NCBI GenBank assembly: GCA_021608145.1
Contig: JAKIHM010000001.1
Location: 310,001-374,000, forward strand
Length of the DNA stretch: 64,000 bases
From: Thermovorax subterraneus
Lineage (GTDB): Bacteria > Bacillota > Thermosediminibacteria > Thermosediminibacterales > Thermosediminibacteraceae
Reading direction: 5' to 3'
The position numbers were made by a program, and so were the translations under genes. Below, one piece after another: positions 15,899 to 24,521 of this stretch; positions within the stretch are counted from its first letter, which is position 1, and the number at the start of each line of letters is the position of its first letter. Below the pieces are notes generated by a model. That model was not told the DNA's origin. It ran no database searches and saw nothing but the letters and a program-made list of their open reading frames with translations.

Positions 15899-15910
15899 AG
15901 GAGTGATATG

Positions 15911-16276
15911 ATGACTTTAAGATTGCTGGGGATAATAGCGGCGATGTGGGTCCTTCAAGGATTGCTCACGTATTTTCAGATAAAAAACCTCCGAGATAAA
16001 TTAAAGGAGCTCAAGAAGAAAGGCAGGGTAGGGGTGGGTAATTCTAAAGGGCGCCTTTCTCCCGGGTGCATTGTGATAATAGCTGTTGATAAAGGTGGGA
16101 AGATTGCCGAAGCTTATAAAATGTCGGGAATGAGCGTTTTCGCAAGGTTCAAAGAGTTTGAGGATATAAAGGGGCTTTACCTGAACGAGCTTCCCTTTTA
16201 CCTTAACTCCGAGGAAAACGGCAGCGAGAAAAAAGCTATAGAGAGTGCTATCAAGATGCTGGAAGCCCACAACTGA
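15911..16276 (+). CDS. gutM: Glucitol operon activator GutM-like
   Basis: 121 residues from ATG 15911, seven bases after AGGAG. One transmembrane segment at about residues 3-20 precedes a soluble domain with GRVGVGNSKGRLSPGCIVII and MSGMSVFARFKEF, the GutM (PF06923) pattern. GutM proteins accompany glucitol/sorbitol-type PTS operons and are thought to be accessory activators; their mechanism is poorly known. It is the first gene of a run that continues with the EIIC, EIIBC and EIIA genes. Confidence 0.85.
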   Translation: MTLRLLGIIAAMWVLQGLLTYFQIKNLRDKLKELKKKGRVGVGNSKGRLSPGCIVIIAVDKGGKIAEAYKMSGMSVFARFKEFEDIKGLYLNELPFYLNSEENGSEKKAIESAIKMLEAHN

Positions 16277-16345
16277 TTGGAGGTGATATCGGAAAATCAT
16301 AAGTGCTTTTTTAAGTTTTCTAAAAACATTTCGGAGGTGAATTTT

Positions 16346-16870
16346 GTGGAGGTATTGGCCAATTTTGCACAGGGTTTCATAGGCCTTTTCCAAGAGGGTG
16401 GCAAAGTATTCTTGAACCTTGCAGGCGGAATCCTTCCAACATTGATAACTTTGATGACTGCAGTCAACGCATTCATAAAATTCGTGGGACAGGAGCGCAT
16501 AAACAATTTAGCCCAAAACGCGGGCAAATACACTCTCCTTCGCTATACCGTCATGCCGGTACTTGCCGTATTTTTCCTCACCAACCCCATGGCTTACACT
16601 TTCGGCAGGTTCCTGCCCGAAAAGTACAAGCCCGCGTTTTACGACGCCGCGGTTTCCTTCGTGCACCCGATAACCGGGCTTTTCCCGCATGCAAACCCCG
16701 CAGAACTTTTCGTTTACATGGGAATAGCGCAAGGCATCCAGCAGTTGGGGTTGCCTTTGGGCGACCTTGCGGTGAGGTACTTTTTGGTGGGCGTAATAGT
16801 GATTTTTATCCGCGGAGTTGTGACTGAGAGGTTGACCATTAGAATGATGAGACAAAGAGAATTGGCATAG
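16346..16870 (+). CDS. srlA: PTS glucitol/sorbitol-family EIIC
   Basis: 174 residues from GTG 16346, seven bases after GGAGGTG. The upstream in-frame sequence from 16277 has no ribosome site. Hydrophobic segments and the FLTNPMAYTFGRFLPEKYKP block match SrlA/GutA-type EIIC2 subunits (PF03608), and the length is typical. With the next two genes it forms a complete EII for a polyol that is phosphorylated during uptake. A substrate other than sorbitol is suggested because no sorbitol-6-phosphate dehydrogenase gene follows. Confidence 0.9.
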   Translation: MEVLANFAQGFIGLFQEGGKVFLNLAGGILPTLITLMTAVNAFIKFVGQERINNLAQNAGKYTLLRYTVMPVLAVFFLTNPMAYTFGRFLPEKYKPAFYDAAVSFVHPITGLFPHANPAELFVYMGIAQGIQQLGLPLGDLAVRYFLVGVIVIFIRGVVTERLTIRMMRQRELA

Positions 16871-16883
16871 GAGGTCTGGAATT

Positions 16884-17876
16884 ATGGGTTACAGGGCTGT
16901 AAAAGTAGAAAGGGGTGCTGGTGGGTGGGGAGGCCCACTTGTAATCAAACCGGAAGAAGGCAGGGACAAGATCGTCTCAATAACGGGCGGGGGTATAGAC
17001 CCGGTTGCGGAAAGGATAGCCCAGCTCACCGGAGGGGTTGCTGTAGACGGGTTTAAGACTTCTGTCCCTGAAAAAGAGATATGCTGTGTGGTAATTGACT
17101 GCGGCGGCACCGCAAGGTGCGGGGTATACCCGAAAAAGAGGATACCTACCATAAACCTAACCCCCGTAGGACAGGCAGGGCCACTTGCCCAGTACATCAC
17201 TGCCGATATATACGTTTCAGGGGTAAAGCCCGAAAACGTAACCTTGGCTGTGGGAGAAGAAGCGGAGCGGATGATAGTGCGGGATGTAGCGCCCCGCGTG
17301 GAAAAGACGGCTTCCGAAAGGCCGCAAAATGGCGGTGCCAAAAAGCAGATGGGGATAATCGAGAGGATAGGCCGGGGCATGGGCGGTGCGGTCGGAAAGA
17401 TGTACCAGGCAGGCCGCGAAACTATAGACCAGATAGTGAAAAATATCCTCCCATTTATGGCCTTCGTTGCTATGTTAATAGGAATCATATTGAAGTCCGG
17501 CATAGGCAACTGGATTGCCAACGTCATCTCGCCCCTTGCCGGCACTCTCCCGGGTCTTTTGCTGATTTCCGTGGTATGCGCGCTGCCAGTGCTTTCACCG
17601 CTCCTAGGCCCTGGTGCGGTAATAGCCCAGGTGGTAGGCGTGCTGGTAGGAGTAGAAATTGGAAAGGGCAACGTTCCGCCGCAATATGCACTTCCGGCAC
17701 TTTTTGCCATAAACCCCCAGGTGGGCTGCGACTTCATACCTGTGGGATTGAGCCTGGGAGAAGCTGAGCCCGAGACTGTAGAGATAGGTGTCGCAGCGAT
17801 ATTGATATCACGCCTTATCACCGGCCCAATTGCGGTATTGATAGCTTATCTTTTCAGCTTCGGCCTTTATTCGTAA
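16884..17876 (+). CDS. srlE: PTS glucitol/sorbitol-family EIIBC
   Basis: 330 residues from ATG 16884, preceded by AGGAGGTC. The N-terminal EIIB domain has the phospho-cysteine motif VVIDCGGTARCGVYPKK (near residue 75). A linker around residues 145-180 leads to a hydrophobic EIIC1 domain containing LPVLSPLLGPGAVIAQVVG and NPQVGCDFIPVGLSLGEAEP, as in SrlE. It transfers phosphate from EIIA to the substrate at the membrane. The EIIA gene follows after a strong intergenic stem-loop. Confidence 0.92.
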   Translation: MGYRAVKVERGAGGWGGPLVIKPEEGRDKIVSITGGGIDPVAERIAQLTGGVAVDGFKTSVPEKEICCVVIDCGGTARCGVYPKKRIPTINLTPVGQAGPLAQYITADIYVSGVKPENVTLAVGEEAERMIVRDVAPRVEKTASERPQNGGAKKQMGIIERIGRGMGGAVGKMYQAGRETIDQIVKNILPFMAFVAMLIGIILKSGIGNWIANVISPLAGTLPGLLLISVVCALPVLSPLLGPGAVIAQVVGVLVGVEIGKGNVPPQYALPALFAINPQVGCDFIPVGLSLGEAEPETVEIGVAAILISRLITGPIAVLIAYLFSFGLYS

Positions 17877-17886
17877 AGAACTTAAT

Positions 17887-17913
17887 GTTGTGGCGCCTTT
17901 AAGGCGCCACAAC
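17887..17913 (+). other. Intercistronic stem-loop between EIIBC and EIIA genes
   Basis: GTTGTGGCGCC (17887-17897) and GGCGCCACAAC (17903-17913) form an 11-bp perfect stem with a five-base loop. There is no T-run after it, so mRNA processing or stability control is more likely than termination. Confidence 0.7.
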
Positions 17914-17945
17914 CTTTGAAAACGATTTTGTGAAGGAGGACTTCT

Positions 17946-18317
17946 ATGAAGAAATTTGAAGCCAACATAGTCTTTATAGGTGATATGGTAGAGGAATTTA
18001 AAAGCCAAAATATGATAATCCTTTTCGATAGCGGCGCACCGGAGGAACTAAAAGAGATATCGGTAGTCCACCGGGGAGGGATATATCGAGGTGAAGTGGT
18101 CCCAGGGGATTTCCTGTTTATAGGGGCTTTAGGCTACCGGATAACTGCCGTTGGGGAAGTGGCCAACAAGAACCTTAAAAATATAGGCCACGTCTGCCTG
18201 AAATTTGACGGGAGTACGGAGCCGGAGCTGCCGGGCAATATCCACCTGGAAGAAAAGGCCCTGCCGGATTTGAAGGTAGGCGATGAGATTTATATAGTGG
18301 AAGGACAAGATGAATAA
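17946..18317 (+). CDS. srlB: PTS glucitol/sorbitol-family EIIA
   Basis: 123 residues from ATG 17946 after GGAGGACTTCT. The phospho-histidine lies in NIGHVCLKFDG, followed by ELPGNIHLEE, both characteristic of SrlB (PF03829). It passes phosphate from HPr to the EIIB domain. The stop overlaps an upstream in-frame ATG of the next gene, showing tight coupling with the oxidoreductase. Confidence 0.92.
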   Translation: MKKFEANIVFIGDMVEEFKSQNMIILFDSGAPEELKEISVVHRGGIYRGEVVPGDFLFIGALGYRITAVGEVANKNLKNIGHVCLKFDGSTEPELPGNIHLEEKALPDLKVGDEIYIVEGQDE

Positions 18318-18339
18318 TAAGAGAAAGGGGCAAGATAAG

Positions 18340-19632
18340 ATGCTTAACTTGAATTCAAAACTCCTCGAACTTGAAAAAAGCGGGAAAAAAATAAATGTCG
18401 GCCTAATAGGCGCGGGGCAGATGGGTATAGGCCTTGTGAGCCAGGTGTTCTGCATGAAGGGGATGAGGATTGCGGCGGTCTGCGACATCCGGCTGGAAGA
18501 GGCCAAAAAAGCCTATACTTTGGCAGGCGTTTCGCCGGATGACATAGTCACGGCAAGAACCGCATCGGAAGTGGAGGAGGCGGTAAGGAGAGGAAAATAC
18601 GCGGTGACTGAAGATTTCGGTGCCGTGACGAAAAGCATACCGATCGATGTGGTTATCGACGCTACAGGGGTTCCCGAAGTAGGGGCCCAGATCGCCCTCG
18701 AGTCAATATACAACGGAAAGCACATTGTGATGCTGAACGTGGAGACGGATGTCACCGTGGGGCCGATCTTGAAGAAGATGGCGGACAGCGCAGGAGTGGT
18801 ATATACTGTATCTGCCGGTGACGAACCCGGGGCGATAAAGGAGCTTTACGATTTTGCCGATGCCATGGGCTTTGAGGTGCTGGTCGCCGGCAAGGGGAAG
18901 AACAACCCTGTGGATTTGGAAGCCAATCCCGAATCCGTAAGGGAAGAGGCCCAAAAGAAGAAGATGAACCCGAAGATGCTGGCCTCCTTTAAGGACGGCA
19001 CCAAGACCATGGTGGAGCTAACCGCCGTCTCCAACGCCACGGGCTTTCTTCCCACAAGGAGGGGACTAATCGGGCCTTCTGCGACGGTTAAAGAGCTGCC
19101 GGAGATATTCAGGTTGAAGGAAGAAGGCGGCATCCTGAATAGTTACAGAGTGGTGGAATACGTAAACGGCGTGGCGCCGGGCGTTTTCGTAATTGTCACG
19201 ACGAAGCTAGAGGCGATAAGGGAAGAACTGGCCTACCTTTCCATGGGGCCGGGACCCAATTACGTCTTTTACCGTCCTTATCACCTGGCCAGCATAGAGA
19301 CGCCGCTTTCTGCAGCAAGGGCTTATATTTACAAAGAGCCTACCATAGCTCCCAAAGGGGCGCCGGTGTCCGAGACCATAGCGGTGGCCAAAAAGGATTT
19401 GAAAGCCGGAGAACACCTTGACGGAATCGGGGGATATACGGTATACGGCATCATAGACACTTACGAAAATGCGAAGAAGGAACGGGCTTTGCCCATAGGG
19501 CTTGTGAACAAAAATGTGGTTATGACGAAGGATGTGAAAAAAGGTGAGATAATAACTTACGATGATGTAATACTTGACGAAAGCTCTTTGATCCTGCAGC
19601 TTCGCAGACTTCAGGAAAAGCTCATTGGTTAG
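18340..19632 (+). CDS. SAF-domain NAD(P) oxidoreductase, DXR-II/DRL-like
   Basis: 430 residues from ATG 18340, nine bases after AAAGGGG. An alternative ATG at 18310 overlaps the EIIA stop. The N-terminal Rossmann motif reads VGLIGAGQMGIGLV. Then come VVIDATGVPEVGA, VTVGPILKKMADSAG, SAGDEPGAIKEL and AGKGKNNPVDLEA, and a C-terminal SAF domain at about residues 345-425 (AVAKKDLKAGEHLDGIGGY, KKGEIITYDDV). This homoserine-dehydrogenase-like fold plus SAF domain is the architecture of DXR-like (DRL, DXR type II) enzymes described from Brucella, which interconvert DXP and 2-C-methyl-D-erythritol 4-phosphate. Many database members are mislabelled as FlgA-like because of the SAF domain. Its place between a polyol PTS and an acetoin-DH-like complex suggests a catabolic (MEP to DXP) direction. 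The exact substrate is inferred. Confidence 0.7.
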   Translation: MLNLNSKLLELEKSGKKINVGLIGAGQMGIGLVSQVFCMKGMRIAAVCDIRLEEAKKAYTLAGVSPDDIVTARTASEVEEAVRRGKYAVTEDFGAVTKSIPIDVVIDATGVPEVGAQIALESIYNGKHIVMLNVETDVTVGPILKKMADSAGVVYTVSAGDEPGAIKELYDFADAMGFEVLVAGKGKNNPVDLEANPESVREEAQKKKMNPKMLASFKDGTKTMVELTAVSNATGFLPTRRGLIGPSATVKELPEIFRLKEEGGILNSYRVVEYVNGVAPGVFVIVTTKLEAIREELAYLSMGPGPNYVFYRPYHLASIETPLSAARAYIYKEPTIAPKGAPVSETIAVAKKDLKAGEHLDGIGGYTVYGIIDTYENAKKERALPIGLVNKNVVMTKDVKKGEIITYDDVILDESSLILQLRRLQEKLIG

Positions 19633-19723
19633 ATTGAAAAATGGTATAAAATGTGATGGTATGGAATTTGCACGTGTAGTACAAATGATACCAGTTAGAA
19701 ATATTGTTCAAGAGGTGATCTCG

Positions 19724-20683
19724 GTGGAACTCAGTGCGGAAAAAAAACTATGGATGTACAGGAAAATGTACGAAATAAGGTGCTTCGAGCTAGAGGTTGA
19801 CAAACTGTTCAAGGCCAACATGATATGGGGCACCTGCCACCTCTCGGTAGGCGAGGAAGCCACTGCCGTTGGAGCGATTGCGGCCCTGGAAAAGGACGAT
19901 ATGATTACCAGCACCCACCGGGGGCACGGCCACTGCATAGCGAAGGGCGGGAAGCTTCCCCAGATGTTCGCAGAGCTTCTGGGCAAGGAAACCGGCTACT
20001 GCAGGGGCAGAGGAGGCTCCATGCACATCGCCGATATCGAGACGGGCAACCTCGGGGCCAACGGCATAGTAGGCGGCGGCATACCCATTGCAACCGGCGC
20101 CGCCCTGGCGTCCAAGATGAAAAAGGATGGCAAAGTCACTTTATGCTTTTTCGGCGACGGGGCGAACAACCAGGGGGTCTTCCACGAGTCCTTGAACATT
20201 GCGTCCCTTTGGAAGCTGCCGGTGGTCTACGTCTGCGAAAACAACCAGTACGGCATGTCCGTGGCTTTCAGAAAGTCCACGGCGGCGGAGAACGTAGCAG
20301 ACAGGGCCGTGGCCTACAACATGCCCGGCGAAATCGTCGACGGCAACGACGTAGAAGCGGTCTACTTTGCGGTGAAAAAAGCGGTGGACAGGGCAAGGAG
20401 GGGCGAAGGCCCAACACTAATTGAAGCCAAGACTTACCGGTGGCTCGGGCACTCCAAGAGCGACGCCAACGTTTACAGGACCAAAGAAGAGATAGAAGAA
20501 TGGAAGAAAAAGTGCCCCATAAAGCGGTACAGGGCAAAACTTATAAACGAAGGAGTCGCCACCGAAGAAGAGCTGGACAAAATCGAAAAAGAAGTCGAAA
20601 GGGAGATTCAAGAAGCTATAGAGTATGCCAAAAATAGCCCGGAACCTTCCGTAGAAGATATCGCCGATGGCGTATATGCATAG
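19724..20683 (+). CDS. acoA: Acetoin/2-oxoacid dehydrogenase-type E1 alpha subunit
   Basis: 319 residues from GTG 19724 with AGAGGTGAT just upstream; an in-frame extension back to 19625 has no ribosome site. TPP-binding motif GDGANNQGVFHESLNIAS ends with CENNQYGMS, and the family blocks THRGHGHCIAKG and GRGGSMHIAD are present. Length and motifs match AcoA/PdhA-type E1 alpha. With E1 beta it makes a TPP enzyme that splits a 2-oxo acid or an acyloin such as acetoin and passes the acyl group to lipoyl-E2. The operon context, with no acoR and a polyol PTS upstream, suggests an unusual acyloin substrate. Confidence 0.85.
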   Translation: MELSAEKKLWMYRKMYEIRCFELEVDKLFKANMIWGTCHLSVGEEATAVGAIAALEKDDMITSTHRGHGHCIAKGGKLPQMFAELLGKETGYCRGRGGSMHIADIETGNLGANGIVGGGIPIATGAALASKMKKDGKVTLCFFGDGANNQGVFHESLNIASLWKLPVVYVCENNQYGMSVAFRKSTAAENVADRAVAYNMPGEIVDGNDVEAVYFAVKKAVDRARRGEGPTLIEAKTYRWLGHSKSDANVYRTKEEIEEWKKKCPIKRYRAKLINEGVATEEELDKIEKEVEREIQEAIEYAKNSPEPSVEDIADGVYA

Positions 20684-20714
20684 AGATTTTCTTCAATAAA
20701 AGGGGGAAATAACC

Positions 20715-21713
20715 ATGGCTGAAAAGCTATATATAGAAGCTCTGCGGGAAGGCTTGAGGGAAGAGCTTTTGAGGGACAAGAAAGTCTTCCTGCTTGGCGA
20801 AGATATCGGCATATACGGAGGAGCTTTTGGGGTTACGAAGGGCTTGGTCCAAGAGTTCGGTGAGGAGAGGATTATAGATACCCCTATTTCCGAGCAGGCG
20901 ATTACGGGTATGGCGGTGGGAGCTGCCATCGCAGGCATGAGGCCGGTAGTTGAGATAATGTTTTTCGACTTTCTAACCCTTGCCATGGACCAGCTCGTAA
21001 ACCAGGGGGCAAAGATAAGGTACATGTTCGGCGGCAAGGCGAAGGTGCCGATGGTAGTCCGCGCACCAATGGGCTGCGGCACCGGTGCGGCGGCCCAGCA
21101 TTCCCAGAGCTTTCCGGGGGTTTTCGCCCATTTCCCGGGCCTTAAAGTGGTGATGCCCTCCACGCCGTACGACGTGAAGGGGCTCATAAAAGCGGCGATA
21201 AGGGATGACAACCCGGTATTATTTGCCGAGCACAAACTGCTCTACAGGGTAAAGGGAGAAGTGCCCGATGAAGAATACGTAATACCGCTCGGCAAGGCAG
21301 ACGTAAAGAGAAAGGGGAGAGATGTCACCGTCGTAGCGGGCTCCATAATGGTCATAAGAGCACTGGAGGCCGCCAAGGAGCTGGAAAAGGAAGGAATAGA
21401 CGTGGAGGTCATAGATCCCAGGACGTTGAAGCCTCTGGACATGAAGACGATTATCGATTCCGTCAAGAAGACCGGGAGGGTCCTGATAGTAGAGGACGAC
21501 CCGGTGAGCTTCGGATGGGGAGCGGAAATAGCCGCGGGAATAGTAGGAAGCGAGGCGTTCGATTATCTGGATGCTCCGGTGAAGAGGTTAGGGGGCCTTG
21601 ATATCCCCATACCCTATAATCCCAATCTTGAAAGGCATGCGGTACCTCAGGTGGAAGATATCGTAAAAGCCGTCAAGGACTTATTGCGAGGAGTGATAGG
21701 ATGGCCGAAATAG
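20715..21713 (+). CDS. acoB: Acetoin/2-oxoacid dehydrogenase-type E1 beta subunit
   Basis: 332 residues, ATG 20715 after AAAGGGGGAAATAACC. Family blocks include [50 protein letters not shown] and [20 protein letters not shown]. It completes the TPP active site with E1 alpha. The last 13 bp overlap the start of the E2 gene, and the last residues (GVIGWPK) are read through that gene's ribosome site. Confidence 0.88.
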   Translation: MAEKLYIEALREGLREELLRDKKVFLLGEDIGIYGGAFGVTKGLVQEFGEERIIDTPISEQAITGMAVGAAIAGMRPVVEIMFFDFLTLAMDQLVNQGAKIRYMFGGKAKVPMVVRAPMGCGTGAAAQHSQSFPGVFAHFPGLKVVMPSTPYDVKGLIKAAIRDDNPVLFAEHKLLYRVKGEVPDEEYVIPLGKADVKRKGRDVTVVAGSIMVIRALEAAKELEKEGIDVEVIDPRTLKPLDMKTIIDSVKKTGRVLIVEDDPVSFGWGAEIAAGIVGSEAFDYLDAPVKRLGGLDIPIPYNPNLERHAVPQVEDIVKAVKDLLRGVIGWPK

Positions 21714-23032
21714 TTCGGATGCCGAAACTAGGACTTACGATGACTGAAGGAAGAATCATAAGGTGGTTGAAGAAAGAAGGGGAGGAAGTCAGGCAAGGGG
21801 AACCCCTTCTGGAAATAGAGACCGACAAGGTGAACCTGGAGGAGGAAGCCCCCGCATCCGGGATATTGAGGAAGATCCTGGCCCCTGAAGGCTCCGTGGT
21901 AGAAGTGGGGAAGGAGATAGCCGTAATAGCGGAAAAGGACGAACCCCTTCCCGAACTAGGAGAAGCTGGCGGGCCGAATGCCCTGCTAAATGCCCGGTCA
22001 GATGTATCTGGAACGGAAGATCAGCCGGTGCCGGATGAAACCGATGCCAGAGATGATGAAATGGCCGGGAAAATAAAGGCATCCCCGGCGGCAAAAAGGG
22101 TGGCCAGGGAGCACGGAGTGGACCTGAGGATGGTGACTCCAACAGGGCCCGACGGCCGCATCGTTGAAAAAGACGTGCTCGCATTTGTGGAGTCCAGAAA
22201 GGTTCGGGCGACGCCCGTTGCAAAAAAGATCGCCCAGGAAAAGGGCATAGACCTTTCCATTATAGAAAAGCCCCAAGGAGAAAGGATTACGAAGCAAGAT
22301 GTAATGGAAGCTGTTGAAGCAGCCCCCAGCGCAAATCAGGAGTACAGCGTGATCCCGTGGACCGGAATGAGAAAGGTAATTTCCGAGAAGATGACGAAGT
22401 CAAAGAAAGAAATTCCGCACTTTTACCTAACACTGGAAGTCGATATGGGCAATGTTCTGGAACTCCGGGAAAAGCTCGCTCCGAAAGTGCAGGAAATGAA
22501 CGGGACGAAGCTTTCCATAAACGACATTTTGATAAAAGCTGCGGCCGTGGCATTGGCCGAGTTCCCGGTTGTGAACAGCAGCGCGGGCGAGGAAGGGATA
22601 CTTGTAAAGAATCGCATCAATATAGGGCTGGCCGTGGCTTTAGAAAACGGACTGGTGGTCCCCGTGGTAAGGGATGCAGACAAAAAAGGGCTTGCCCGCA
22701 TATCAAAGGAGACGTCGGAGCTCATAACAAAGGCAAGGGAAGGAAAACTGCTCCCTGACGACTACCAGGGCGGAACCTTTACCATCTCGAACCTCGGGAT
22801 GTACGACATAGAAGAATTTTCCGCCATAATAAACGCTCCCGAGAGCGCCATACTGGCGGTGGGCAAGATCATGAAAAAACCCGTGGTGACCGAAAACGAC
22901 GAAATAGCGGTAAGGCCCATGATGAAGATGACTCTTTCCTGCGACCACAGGGTAATAGACGGAGCCCTGGGGGCCAGGTTCCTGCGGAGGATAAAGCAGC
23001 TTTTGGAAGACCCCATCGAAATGCTGCTTTGA
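21701..23032 (+). CDS. acoC: Dihydrolipoamide acyltransferase E2 with two E3-binding domains
   Basis: 443 residues, ATG 21701 after GAGGAGTGATAGG. The lipoyl domain at residues 1-78 has the modified lysine in [10 protein letters not shown] (Lys43). Two consecutive peripheral-subunit-binding domains follow: [19 protein letters not shown] at about 120-160 and [19 protein letters not shown] at about 168-208. The catalytic acyltransferase domain ends with the active-site motif [16 protein letters not shown]. It transfers the acyl group to CoA. Most homologues have a single E3-binding domain, so the tandem pair is uncommon. It overlaps E1 beta upstream by 13 bp, and its stop lies directly before the E3 gene. 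Confidence 0.9.
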   Translation: MAEIVRMPKLGLTMTEGRIIRWLKKEGEEVRQGEPLLEIETDKVNLEEEAPASGILRKILAPEGSVVEVGKEIAVIAEKDEPLPELGEAGGPNALLNARSDVSGTEDQPVPDETDARDDEMAGKIKASPAAKRVAREHGVDLRMVTPTGPDGRIVEKDVLAFVESRKVRATPVAKKIAQEKGIDLSIIEKPQGERITKQDVMEAVEAAPSANQEYSVIPWTGMRKVISEKMTKSKKEIPHFYLTLEVDMGNVLELREKLAPKVQEMNGTKLSINDILIKAAAVALAEFPVVNSSAGEEGILVKNRINIGLAVALENGLVVPVVRDADKKGLARISKETSELITKAREGKLLPDDYQGGTFTISNLGMYDIEEFSAIINAPESAILAVGKIMKKPVVTENDEIAVRPMMKMTLSCDHRVIDGALGARFLRRIKQLLEDPIEMLL

Positions 23033-23049
23033 TAAAGGTAAAGGAGATG

Positions 23050-24438
23050 GTGACCTTGCATTACGATCTGGTGGTTGTAGGCGGGGGCCCCGGCGGTTAC
23101 GTGGCTGCCATATATGCGGCGAAAAAGGGAGCTAAGGTAGGACTCGTCGAAAAAGGTGACCTTGGCGGGACGTGCCTCAACCGCGGGTGCATTCCGACAA
23201 AAGCTTTGAGCCACGGTGCCTCCCTCTATCAAAGCTTGAAAAATGCAGGAGATTTCGGCATCGCGGTCGAAAACGCGAAGGTCGACTGGCATGCTCTCCA
23301 AAAGAAAAAGGCCGCGGTAATCGCGACGCTCAGGAGGGGCGTGGAAAACCTTCTGAAGGCAAACGGTGTTTCGGTCTTCAGGGGCAGGGCAGAACTGGAA
23401 GGTGAAAGAAGTGTAAAGGTTGTATACCGCGAGGGGGAACAGGTCTTAACGGCAAAAAGCTTAATCCTCGCTACCGGCTCAAAGCCGGCGGTGATTCCCT
23501 TTCCGGGCAATGACCTTCCCGGAGTTATCACCAGCGAAGAAGCCCTTTCTTTAGACGATATACCGGGTTCGATGCTCATCCTCGGCGGAGGAGTCATCGG
23601 GGTGGAGATGGCGAGCATTTACGGTTCTCTCGGCACCGACGTGACGATAGTCGAGGTATTTCCGCGGATATTGCCGCGGGCGGACGAGGAAATATCTGTG
23701 GAACTTAAGAAAAACCTGGAAAGAAGGGGAATCAAGATTTTCACGGAATCAAACTTTGAATCGGTGGAAAGGGAAAGCGGCCGGCTGAAGGTGAGCATAA
23801 GGAGGCCTGGTGGGATGCGTTCGATTTCGGTAGATAAGGTGCTGGTGGCGGTAGGAAGAAGGCCGGTGACGGATGCTTTCGAGAACCTGGGTATCAGACT
23901 TGAAAGCGGCTGGGTCGCCGCCGACGAACGCATGAGGACGAATCTTGAAAACGTCTATGCCGTCGGGGATATAACGGGAAAATTCCAGTTAGCCCACGTG
24001 GCGTCCCACCAGGGGATTGTGGCTGCTGCAAATGCCCTCGGAGAAGACAGGGTGATGGACTACAAGGCCGTGCCGAGCTGCATCTTCACGGATCCGGAAG
24101 TAGCATACGTGGGGCTGACGGAGAGGGAGGCCAGGGAAATCCACGGCGACGGTGTGAAGGTGGGAAGATTCCCCTTTATAGCCAGCGGAAGAGCTCTTAC
24201 CCTGGGGGAGACCAGGGGGTTTGTCAAGATAATAGCGGACTCCAGGTGGAACGAGATACTGGGTGTCCACATCATAGGGCCGGGAGCGACGGAGCTCATT
24301 GCCGAAGCCGTACTTGCCGTAAAGCTGGAATGTACGGCCGAGGAACTGGCGGATACCATACACGCCCATCCGACCCTTTCGGAGACCATAATGGAAGCGT
24401 CCTTCGACCTTTTGGGGATGCCAATCCACAAGATGTGA
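23050..24438 (+). CDS. lpdA: Dihydrolipoyl dehydrogenase (E3)
   Basis: 462 residues if started at GTG 23050; ATG 23047 or TTG 23056 are equally possible around the ribosome site AAGGAG (23041-23046). FAD-binding VVVGGGPGGYVAAIYAAKKG, redox-active disulphide GGTCLNRGCIPTKAL, NAD-binding LILGGGVIGVEMASIYGSLG, and the C-terminal His-Glu pair in HAHPTLSETIMEA are all present. It reoxidises dihydrolipoyl-E2 with NAD and completes the complex begun with the E1 genes. There is no T-run terminator directly after it. Confidence 0.92.
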   Translation: MTLHYDLVVVGGGPGGYVAAIYAAKKGAKVGLVEKGDLGGTCLNRGCIPTKALSHGASLYQSLKNAGDFGIAVENAKVDWHALQKKKAAVIATLRRGVENLLKANGVSVFRGRAELEGERSVKVVYREGEQVLTAKSLILATGSKPAVIPFPGNDLPGVITSEEALSLDDIPGSMLILGGGVIGVEMASIYGSLGTDVTIVEVFPRILPRADEEISVELKKNLERRGIKIFTESNFESVERESGRLKVSIRRPGGMRSISVDKVLVAVGRRPVTDAFENLGIRLESGWVAADERMRTNLENVYAVGDITGKFQLAHVASHQGIVAAANALGEDRVMDYKAVPSCIFTDPEVAYVGLTEREAREIHGDGVKVGRFPFIASGRALTLGETRGFVKIIADSRWNEILGVHIIGPGATELIAEAVLAVKLECTAEELADTIHAHPTLSETIMEASFDLLGMPIHKM

Positions 24439-24439
24439 A

Positions 24440-24521
24440 TCTGGGAGCGTAAAGGCAAAAGGAGGCCGCAATAAAATTTCGGCTACGGAACGGAGGGTAG
24501 AATTACCATGAACACGCTCCC
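24440..24521. repeat. Inverted repeat at the convergent ends of lpdA and the kinase gene
   Basis: CTGGGAGCGT (24440-24449) and ACGCTCCCAG (24512-24521) are perfect 10-bp inverted repeats 62 bp apart, spanning the 3' ends of the convergent genes. It may form a long-range stem ending both transcripts, but there is no T-run; function is uncertain. Confidence 0.4.

Noticed and set aside
16889-17821. Long reverse-strand open frame (about 310 codons) opposite the EIIBC gene
   Set aside because: It is exactly antisense to a gene with clear PTS motifs, low in complexity (Pro/Ser/Ile-rich) and without a family signature; it arises from the codon bias of the real gene.
17914-17935. Possible catabolite-response element (TTGAAAACGATTTTGT) before the EIIA gene
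   Set aside because: Only partial fit to the cre consensus and located inside the operon just ahead of a ribosome site.
18340-19632. Annotation as a flagellar FlgA-like protein because of the SAF domain
   Set aside because: The N-terminal two-thirds are an NAD(P)-binding oxidoreductase and there are no flagellar genes nearby.
19825-20424. Plus-strand frame inside the E1 alpha gene
   Set aside because: Arg/His/Gln-rich out-of-frame product of a GC-rich gene with no start signals.
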